Assembly (NCBI GenBank): GCA_945895265.1
Contig: CAMDEF010000041.1
Coordinates: 1 to 36,679, forward strand
Source: Bordetella parapertussis
Lineage (GTDB): Bacteria > Pseudomonadota > Gammaproteobacteria > Burkholderiales > Burkholderiaceae_B
Length of the DNA: 36,679 bases
Reading direction: 5' to 3'
Part shown: piece after piece, positions 30,557-36,679 of the stretch
How positions within the stretch are numbered: position 1 is the first letter of the stretch
Layout of the letters: every line of letters starts with the position of its first letter
The notes under the pieces: generated by a model
What the model was told of the DNA's origin: nothing
What the model saw: only the letters and a program-made list of their open reading frames with translations
The model's database searches: none
Made by a program: the position numbers and the translations under genes

Positions 30557-33088
30557 TTACATCCAAAGAATCTTCTTACGATAATCCAGATCGTCTAGCA
30601 ATGCTTTGGCAGGCCCTTCATGAAAGACTTGACCGCGCTCAAGTGCGAAGACACGATCTGACAAAGCCAGCACCAAATCAAGATTGTGCTCGACAATCAG
30701 AATTGAAACTTCACTGCGCAGTTTATCGAACACCGTAAAGAGCTCGTTAATCACGGATGGTGCTAAACCTTCAAAGGGCTCATCAAGCAAGAGCAATTTG
30801 ATATTGCCTGACAGTGCCCGAGCGACAGCAACCATTTGCTGTTCGCCACCCGACAAATAGTCTGCAGCAACGTCCATACGGTCTCTGAGGCGCGGAAAAT
30901 ATTCAAAGATTTTCTCTTCGGTCCAGTAGGTGCCACCAATGGCAGGATTCACGCGATTCATTCTGCCAAGGGCAAAGTTATCGCGTACTGTCATACCGGC
31001 AAACAAACCTCGCCCCTGCGGCACATAGCCGATACCAATACGCGCGATTTCTGGCGCAGCCGTACCCGAGATTTTTTGACCGTCAAACATAATGGTGCCC
31101 CCGACTGGCTCAACAAGCCCCGTCAGTGCTTTCAGCAAGGTCGATTTACCGGCACCGTTGCGCCCCAACAAGGCCACAATCTCACCACGACGCACATTGA
31201 GCGATGCATCGTTCAAGATGTGACTTTTGCCGTAGAAGCTATTGATCTTATCGAACGACAACAATACGTCTTCAGCTTTACTCGACGCTACGGTTCTAGC
31301 CTGAATGGCTGGCGTCCCTTTACCCGTATAGACTTCTTGCACGCGTATATCGCTACGCACCTGCGCAGGGGTGCCGGTCATCAAGACGTTGCCATCATTC
31401 ATGACAGTGACGTTTTGCGAAAAGCCCAAGACACGGTCTAGATCATGCTCAACAATCAGCACCGGGATATGATGTTGGATTGTTTGAATCAAGTTTGATA
31501 TCCGTTCACGCTCGGCTGCAGCCAAACCTGCCAAGGGTTCATCTAACAGCAAGACCTTGGGATGGCAACCTAGCGCAATCCCCATATCAACCAAACGCTG
31601 CCCGCCATACGACATGCTGGCGGCTTCACTATGTTCAATGCCCTCTAGTCCCAGATACTTCACGAGCTCTGCGGTTTGCTGGTGAACAACCTGATAAGAG
31701 TCAATGTCGCGCCAGATATTAAAGTGTCCTTTGTGCCGCGCTTGCACCGATAAGCGCAAGTTTTCGTAAATCGTCAGACCTTTAAATAAATTCGTAATCT
31801 GAAACGAACGCGCCAAGCCTAACTGACTAATTTTGTCAGACGATAAACCGGTTAATGATTTCTCGTAGAGTGTTACCTTGCCCTGATCCGGCACGAACAT
31901 GCCTGAAATCAGATTAAAGGTCGTGGTCTTACCTGAACCATTTGGGCCAATCACGGCGTGAATGCCAGAATGCAAGGTCAAACCACAGTCACGGACCGCT
32001 TTGACCCCGCCAAAACTTTTTGCAATGCCAGACACCTCAAGCGCAATACCGTCGCCTTTCGTGGGTTGTAAAAATGAAGGGAAAGCCAACCCTTGATAAA
32101 TTTTTCGGGCACTCATGGCCGCATCAGTTTCTTTTTCGGGCTTGAAGCGTTTTTTGATTTGCGCCCAGACCCCTACAAGACCCTTGGGTGAAAAAATAAT
32201 AAAACCGACAAACAGCAAACCAAAGTACAACAGCCAATTAGGTGTCCAGATTGACAGATATTCGCGAAACAGAATGTAGAAAAATGCGCCGATCACCGGC
32301 CCGAGCAAACTGTGCATGCCACCAATCACTACCATCGCCAGCAACTCACCCGAAAACGTGACTGACGTTGGATCAGCCGACGCAAAGCGATAGTGAAACG
32401 CTAGCAGGCTACCGGCCAGCGCCGTGACGGTACCCGAAATCGCGAAGGCAAATAATTTATATCGCTGCGTGTCATAGCCTTGAAACTGGGCGCGTTGTTC
32501 GTTTTCTCGGATGGCTGCAAGCACATGGCCAAAGGGCGAGCGCGACACGCGCCAAATGAGATACAAGACAAGCCAACCGATGATGCTCACAGCGATTAAA
32601 TAAGGTACTGGCTGGTCAAGCTGCAAAGCGCCCATCGCGGGGCGAACAACATTACCCAAGCCGTTCTCACCACCCGTCAGCGCGGTCCAGCGAAAGGCAA
32701 TGGCAAACGTCAGCGCCGAAAACGCTAAGGTCAGCAGCGAAAAGTACACGCCTCGTCGGCGCAAAATCAGCGCACCGACCAAGGTGGCAAGCAGCCCACA
32801 AAATACGATTGTGAACAAGATCGGCATGACCATCTGCCCTTCGAACCAATATTTTTGTGACAACGCTGCAGCGTAGGCGCCGATACCAAAAAAGGCACCA
32901 TGCCCAAAAGACGTCAAGCCTGTATGACCGACTAACAGATTCAACCCCAAGGCTGCCATGGCGTAAATCACCACATCGGTGGCGGTACCGGGGGTCAAGC
33001 CCAGTGCACGCATGATGAAAGGCGAAATCAACAGCCCCAACAGAGCTAAACCCAAGGGCAAATATTTTTGTGTGTTTACGTTTGTCAT
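30557..33088 (-). CDS. LivM-LivG-LivF fusion: ABC permease with two ATPase domains
   Basis: 843-residue single protein joining three subunits of a branched-chain-amino-acid-type ABC importer. Residues about 1-310 are a LivM permease (HTGLTSFGHGAFFGIGAYAA; GGMHSLLGPVIGAFF). Residues about 346-590 are a LivG ATPase: Walker A GPNGSGKTTT (381-390), signature MSYGGQ, Walker B LLLDEP (E517), switch H548. Residues about 606-843 are a LivF ATPase: Walker A GRNGAGKST (642-650), signature LSGGEQ (745-750), Walker B LLLDEP, switch H801. Linkers of about 35 and 15 residues join the parts. All ATPase motifs are intact. It follows the LivH gene by 9 bases. Cargo is unknown; this family also carries amides, urea and aromatic or aliphatic acids. 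Confidence 0.95.
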   Translation of the reverse strand: MTNVNTQKYLPLGLALLGLLISPFIMRALGLTPGTATDVVIYAMAALGLNLLVGHTGLTSFGHGAFFGIGAYAAALSQKYWFEGQMVMPILFTIVFCGLLATLVGALILRRRGVYFSLLTLAFSALTFAIAFRWTALTGGENGLGNVVRPAMGALQLDQPVPYLIAVSIIGWLVLYLIWRVSRSPFGHVLAAIRENEQRAQFQGYDTQRYKLFAFAISGTVTALAGSLLAFHYRFASADPTSVTFSGELLAMVVIGGMHSLLGPVIGAFFYILFREYLSIWTPNWLLYFGLLFVGFIIFSPKGLVGVWAQIKKRFKPEKETDAAMSARKIYQGLAFPSFLQPTKGDGIALEVSGIAKSFGGVKAVRDCGLTLHSGIHAVIGPNGSGKTTTFNLISGMFVPDQGKVTLYEKSLTGLSSDKISQLGLARSFQITNLFKGLTIYENLRLSVQARHKGHFNIWRDIDSYQVVHQQTAELVKYLGLEGIEHSEAASMSYGGQRLVDMGIALGCHPKVLLLDEPLAGLAAAERERISNLIQTIQHHIPVLIVEHDLDRVLGFSQNVTVMNDGNVLMTGTPAQVRSDIRVQEVYTGKGTPAIQARTVASSKAEDVLLSFDKINSFYGKSHILNDASLNVRRGEIVALLGRNGAGKSTLLKALTGLVEPVGGTIMFDGQKISGTAAPEIARIGIGYVPQGRGLFAGMTVRDNFALGRMNRVNPAIGGTYWTEEKIFEYFPRLRDRMDVAADYLSGGEQQMVAVARALSGNIKLLLLDEPFEGLAPSVINELFTVFDKLRSEVSILIVEHNLDLVLALSDRVFALERGQVFHEGPAKALLDDLDYRKKILWM

Positions 33089-33097
33089 GCCAGCTTC

Positions 33098-33973
33098 TTA
33101 TTCAAATCGCTCAATGCGCTCACCCAGCAAACCACGCGGGCGCAACAGCAGAACCAAAATCATCAATACATACATTGAGGCTTCAGAGGCAGGCGGATAA
33201 AAGAAAGTTGTAATGCCTCGCACAACTCCCACCAACACCGCGGCGAGCACAACGCCCCAAAAGCTTCCCATTCCGCCAATGACCACCACAACAAAAGCCG
33301 CTGTCATAATCTCGGCACCCATCGCAGGGTGCACACCGGCCAATGGGGCAAGTAACACACCGGCAAGAGCAGCCAGGCTCACGCCCAGCACCACGGCGCC
33401 CGTCATGTAGCGATTTAAACGAATCCCTAAGACGGCGACCATATCGGGCCGTTGGGTGCCCGCGCGCACCACGCGACCAAAGGCGGTCTTATTCAACAAA
33501 AACCAAAGCCCGATCATGGCACCGATCACCACCAATAACATCACGAGACGATAGCGCGAATAAATAAAATCGCCCAAGACGATCTGGCCTTTTAGCGCTG
33601 ACGGAATCGAGTACGCCAACGGGCTAGAACCCCAAATCATTCGAATGATTTGCTCGGCGATCATCGCCAAACCAAAGGTGAGCAACAGACCTAAAATCGG
33701 ATCGCTTTGATAAAAGCGACGCAACAAAAAACGCTCGAACGCGATGCCTAACAATCCCACCAACACGGGCGAAAGTACCAACGCTCCGCCAAATCCAACG
33801 TACTGCGTCAACACGACCGCGCCGTAGGCACCCAGCGCATAAAACGCACCATGTGCCAAGTTGACGATTCCGCCCAAGCTAAAGATCAACGACAGCCCAA
33901 GCGCGATCAACAGGTAATAGCCTCCAATCATGAGGCCATTTAAAACTTGCTCTAAAAAAAAGATGAATTGCAT
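33098..33973 (-). CDS. LivH-type ABC transporter permease
   Basis: 291 residues when started at 33973 (MQFIFFLEQVLNGLMIGG), which matches the family N-terminus; ATGs at 33979 and 33988 are also in frame. The 33988 ATG abuts the T-tract of the upstream hairpin and has no ribosome binding site. About eight hydrophobic helices, with typical LivH segments LGLSLIFSLGGIVNLAHGAFYALGAY (split: NLAHGAFYALGAY) and VVIGGMGSFWGVVLAAVLVG. It pairs with the LivM half of the downstream fusion protein to form the membrane channel. Confidence 0.92.
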   Translation of the reverse strand: MQFIFFLEQVLNGLMIGGYYLLIALGLSLIFSLGGIVNLAHGAFYALGAYGAVVLTQYVGFGGALVLSPVLVGLLGIAFERFLLRRFYQSDPILGLLLTFGLAMIAEQIIRMIWGSSPLAYSIPSALKGQIVLGDFIYSRYRLVMLLVVIGAMIGLWFLLNKTAFGRVVRAGTQRPDMVAVLGIRLNRYMTGAVVLGVSLAALAGVLLAPLAGVHPAMGAEIMTAAFVVVVIGGMGSFWGVVLAAVLVGVVRGITTFFYPPASEASMYVLMILVLLLRPRGLLGERIERFE

Positions 33974-33988
33974 CGACATTCGTACCAT

Positions 33989-34030
33989 AAAAATAAAACG
34001 ACTCCCGTAACCTTGTCAGATCACGGGAGT
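33989..34030 (-). terminator. Intercistronic hairpin and T-tract between receptor and permease genes
   Basis: Read on the reverse strand, ACTCCCGT (34030-34023) pairs with ACGGGAGT (34008-34001) across a 14-base loop, then CGTTTTATTTTT follows. This is a rho-independent-type terminator inside the operon. Partial termination here, or protection of the upstream message end, would make much more receptor than permease, as is common for ABC import operons. Confidence 0.65.
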
Positions 34031-34070
34031 GAATCAGCCTACAAAAGGCTTAGAGGCAGTGTGAACCCGC

Positions 34071-35318
34071 TTAAGTAATATTGCAGGGATTCTCTTCGCG
34101 CGTAGGAGCAATGATTTCGAGTGACTCATTTGCGTTAGGCACCGTGGCGCCCAGTTGCAAGAAGTCCCACTTGTCACGGGCGGTACCTTTTTTCTTGGGT
34201 GTCAGTGTGTACATCTGTTGCATCAACTGATGATCCCATGAACGGAAGTAACCAGGGCGAGTCTTCATGATGTCAAACTGTGCGCCTTTTTCAAAGTTCT
34301 CAATCACTTTCATCGAGTCAGTCGATTTCAAGTCATTCATGGCTTGAGCCATCATTTTCATGACGGTGTAATCGCCCCATGCTTGGTTTTCAGGCGGTTT
34401 GCCATGACGCTTCATAAATTCAGCGACAAACGCTTTTGAGCTTGGCGAATCGACATCATGGTGCCATGGCACAGGCCAAGTCCCTAAGAAGTTATCGGCA
34501 CCGGCACCCCAAGCCAACGCGGTGTCAAAACCAAAACCAGCGATCGGGAAAGGCAGCCCATACTCAGAGTACTGCTTCATGAAACTGGTGATCTGCGTAC
34601 CAGCCAAGTTAGAGATCACGATATCGGGTTTAGCCTGGCGAATCTTCAACATATAAGCTGAGTAGTCAGTCGCGTCGGTAGGCACTTTATCTTCGCCGGC
34701 GATCTTGCCACCTTGGGCAGCCAAAAAGCGGCTTGCGACTCGTGTGAGATCATGACCAAACGCATAGTCAGCAGTCAAGAAATACCATGACTTACCTTTG
34801 ACCATCCCCTGTTGCAGCAACGCACGACCTAACGTGTTCACGTACATCGAGTTTGCGCACTCAACGTGAAACATAAACTTATTGCAGCTTTTGCCGCGCA
34901 GTTCGTCAGAGTTGCCACCGGTATTGATAAAAATCTTTTTGTTGCGCAACGCCACTTGGCTGATCGCCAAGCCTGACGCTGAGTTAATTTCACCCAACAA
35001 GCACATCACGCCATCGCGCTCAAACATACGCTGGGCTTTACTTGCAGCCGTGGCTGGATTCACAGAATCTTCTGAAATGAGTTCGACCTGACGACCAGTG
35101 ATGCCACCCGCTTTGTTAACCTCATCGACGGCTAGCTTGATTCCCATCGTGCCGTACTCACCGAGTGGGCCTAAAAACCCTGTGAGCGGAGTTAAATGCC
35201 CGATACGGATTTTGTCGCTCTGCGCTTTCACAATCGCAGGCAAGCCCAACAGCGCCAACGCACCCGCGGCTGAACCCGCTTGCAATAGTTGGCGGCGTGA
35301 TTTTGATGCTTCTTTCAT
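34071..35318 (-). CDS. LivK-type ABC transporter substrate-binding protein
   Basis: 415-residue periplasmic receptor of the type I (Leu/Ile/Val, amide) fold. GAGGAG lies 6 bases before ATG 35318. The N-terminus SKSRRQLLQAGSAAGALALL looks like a twin-arginine signal ending near VKAQ (33), unusual for this mostly Sec-exported class. The mature part has IRIGHLTPLTGFLGPLGEYG and KAGGITGRQVELISEDS, typical ligand-cleft loops. It is the first gene of the LivKHMGF-SDR-BKACE unit. Length and motifs resemble receptors for urea, amides or carboxylates more than strict amino-acid receptors, but the ligand is unknown. Confidence 0.92.
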   Translation of the reverse strand: MKEASKSRRQLLQAGSAAGALALLGLPAIVKAQSDKIRIGHLTPLTGFLGPLGEYGTMGIKLAVDEVNKAGGITGRQVELISEDSVNPATAASKAQRMFERDGVMCLLGEINSASGLAISQVALRNKKIFINTGGNSDELRGKSCNKFMFHVECANSMYVNTLGRALLQQGMVKGKSWYFLTADYAFGHDLTRVASRFLAAQGGKIAGEDKVPTDATDYSAYMLKIRQAKPDIVISNLAGTQITSFMKQYSEYGLPFPIAGFGFDTALAWGAGADNFLGTWPVPWHHDVDSPSSKAFVAEFMKRHGKPPENQAWGDYTVMKMMAQAMNDLKSTDSMKVIENFEKGAQFDIMKTRPGYFRSWDHQLMQQMYTLTPKKKGTARDKWDFLQLGATVPNANESLEIIAPTREENPCNIT

Positions 35319-35487
35319 TGCTGCTCCTCGGTTTATTGTCGGGATCCTGACGGACCGCCCGTTTAGAGCGTAAAGCGGCTTTGAGTACCGACTCAAATGC
35401 GCTGGCTACGCTCACCCGAATATAGGAGGCAAGCAGCCATTAGTCAATGCTAAAGGCCTAGCACTTACCCTAGGTACCCGTACTTTT

Positions 35488-36679
35488 TTATGCAAAATTC
35501 CAAAATTCTTGCATATTCACAAATTGATCGATTGAATCAATTCGTGCAATCAGCTTGCAGGCCTGTGCCTCAGTCATTGCGTAGGGCCCGCTTGTCAAAC
35601 ATGTCATGGCTTTTGCCCTCACCTGCGTGTCATCCAGAGGTTGAGCTGGCGTACCCGGAATCTCATTCACCGTACAGCTCAACAGCTCTCCAGCTTTTGT
35701 TTGGATGATTACGGTCGCCGGGGTAAATTTTCCTGATTCTGTTTGATCAATTTCAATCTTGATTTTCTGAACACATTCCATAACCGCAGGGTCAAGCACT
35801 GCGTCGGTATCGATATCCTGCAATCTAAACGACCCTCGTAGCAGAATGCTTGCAATAGAGTATTGCACACTAAATTGCGCGGCAACCTGAGGGCTATCGC
35901 CAAGCGAAAATTGCGCGCCAACCAAACGATTCATGTAAGGCGTGATCCTCACCGTGCAGCCCGCCAGTTGATCAATTGTTAATTGGTGCTGTGCAACAAG
36001 CCGCTCAGTCGCCACAATCGCAGCATGGTTACAAAAACAACTGGGGTAATTTTTTAAGGTTAGGGTTTGCAGCAAATATGACTGGCCTAAGCCACCCAAG
36101 GTTCGGGCGCGATCAAGGGGCTCGTACAAATTATCAAAGCCTCTTTCACCTTCAAACATTTGTTTAGGCGCCGTGATGCCACACTGGGCTAAAAAGGCGG
36201 CCTCAACGCCATCTCGCGCCGCAAACGCAGACTGTAATCGCTTGACCAACGCCCCCTCAACCAAAGATTGTTGTGTACCAGCAGCGCGGCTCAGCGCGAT
36301 CCCCATCGCGGTATGAATGCCATTGATGTCTAGACCAAGCACGCGCGCCGAGATCGCCGCAGAGGCGAACACCCCAATCGTTGCGGTCATAAACCAGCCT
36401 GGATTATGAGTAATCCCCATACACAGGCGCACATGCATTTCTGCGCCTGCGATATACGCCGTTAAAAAATCTTTGCCATGCATGGCTTGCCGATCGGCAA
36501 GCGCCATCAGCGCAGGGATGATGACGATATCCGGATGCGACGTCGCCTGATCGTGGACGCTATCAAAATCAAGCGCCGCCGCATAAATGCCATTGATAAA
36601 CGCCGCAGAAGTGGCCGGCAGATACTCGTTGGTTAACCAGACTCGGCTCTCAGCCTTACCGCCTTGCGCGGTCACCCAG
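35488..36679 (-). CDS. MmgE/PrpD-family protein, 5' end outside the window
   Basis: About 397 codons are visible, open to the window edge. Family members are about 450 residues, so roughly the first 50-60 are missing; the first Met seen (36675) lies in the internal GG-x4-RVW stretch and is not a start. Recognisable segments are AAFINGIYAAALDFDSVHDQATSHP, here AALDFDSVHD and SHPDIVIIPALMALAD, plus LKNYPSCFCNHA. The family includes 2-methylcitrate dehydratase and cis-aconitate decarboxylase; most members near transport genes in Burkholderiales have unknown substrates. It is upstream of the LivK gene by 169 bases on the same strand, possibly the same regulon. Confidence 0.88.
   Translation of the reverse strand, partial: WVTAQGGKAESRVWLTNEYLPATSAAFINGIYAAALDFDSVHDQATSHPDIVIIPALMALADRQAMHGKDFLTAYIAGAEMHVRLCMGITHNPGWFMTATIGVFASAAISARVLGLDINGIHTAMGIALSRAAGTQQSLVEGALVKRLQSAFAARDGVEAAFLAQCGITAPKQMFEGERGFDNLYEPLDRARTLGGLGQSYLLQTLTLKNYPSCFCNHAAIVATERLVAQHQLTIDQLAGCTVRITPYMNRLVGAQFSLGDSPQVAAQFSVQYSIASILLRGSFRLQDIDTDAVLDPAVMECVQKIKIEIDQTESGKFTPATVIIQTKAGELLSCTVNEIPGTPAQPLDDTQVRAKAMTCLTSGPYAMTEAQACKLIARIDSIDQFVNMQEFWNFA

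Noticed and set aside
30836..31441. A 201-codon open frame antisense to the Liv fusion gene
   Set aside because: It lies wholly opposite intact ATPase motifs, has no recognisable domain and is explained by codon bias of the real gene.

Overview
The window looks like a chromosomal segment of a betaproteobacterium, most likely Burkholderiales/Alcaligenaceae-like. The reasons are the two orphan Bug-type tripartite tricarboxylate receptors, the abundant carboxylate and CoA-ester catabolism genes, the Mrp-DUF971 protein and the arrangement of the Sox genes. This placement is inferred from gene content only. No rRNA, tRNA, CRISPR array, phage or complete insertion sequence was recognised.

Layout. 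(1) 152-5471: an orphan Bug receptor with a strong terminator, then a tightly packed unit of amidohydrolase-like protein, SDR-like protein and acyl-CoA synthetase, followed by an L-2-haloacid dehalogenase. The amidohydrolase-like and SDR-like proteins both lack residues normally needed for catalysis in their families. (2) 5574-9308: a small cupin, a ChrA chromate transporter, and an Fe-S carrier pair (Mrp-DUF971 fusion overlapping a two-domain Nfu protein) behind an IscR-type-1-like site. (3) 9356-12388: a TauD/TfdA dioxygenase and a second Bug receptor, divergent from a LysR regulator across a conspicuous dyad. (4) 12541-26552: a sulfur-oxidation locus. It holds a split YeeE/YedE (SoxT/TsuA-like) transporter, a BT1-like MFS protein, flavocytochrome c sulfide dehydrogenase (fccB-fccA), a Tat-exported dienelactone-hydrolase-like protein, soxCD, soxYZ, soxAX, soxB, an exported DsrE-like protein and a convergent SoxW/TlpA thioredoxin. 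(5) 26781-28526: a SulP anion permease ending at a 19-bp-stem bidirectional terminator. (6) 28658-35318: a reverse-strand operon, LivK-type receptor, LivH permease, a single LivM-LivG-LivF fusion protein, an SDR and a BKACE (DUF849) enzyme. (7) 35488-36679: an MmgE/PrpD-family gene whose 5' end lies beyond the window.

How the parts work together. The Sox genes encode the full periplasmic thiosulfate-oxidising system: SoxXA loads sulfur onto the SoxY cysteine, SoxB hydrolyses the sulfonate to sulfate, and SoxCD oxidises the sulfane sulfur. FccAB would add sulfide oxidation. The reverse-strand Liv operon suggests a testable route: import of a hydroxy-acid, oxidation by the SDR to a beta-keto acid, and cleavage with acetyl-CoA by BKACE.

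Most unusual points: the three-domain LivMGF fusion, the catalytic-residue losses in two adjacent translationally coupled genes, the IscR-like box in front of Mrp/Nfu, the FNR-like box in front of the split sulfur transporter, and the two exported accessory proteins (DLH-like, DsrE-like) embedded in the Sox/Fcc locus.
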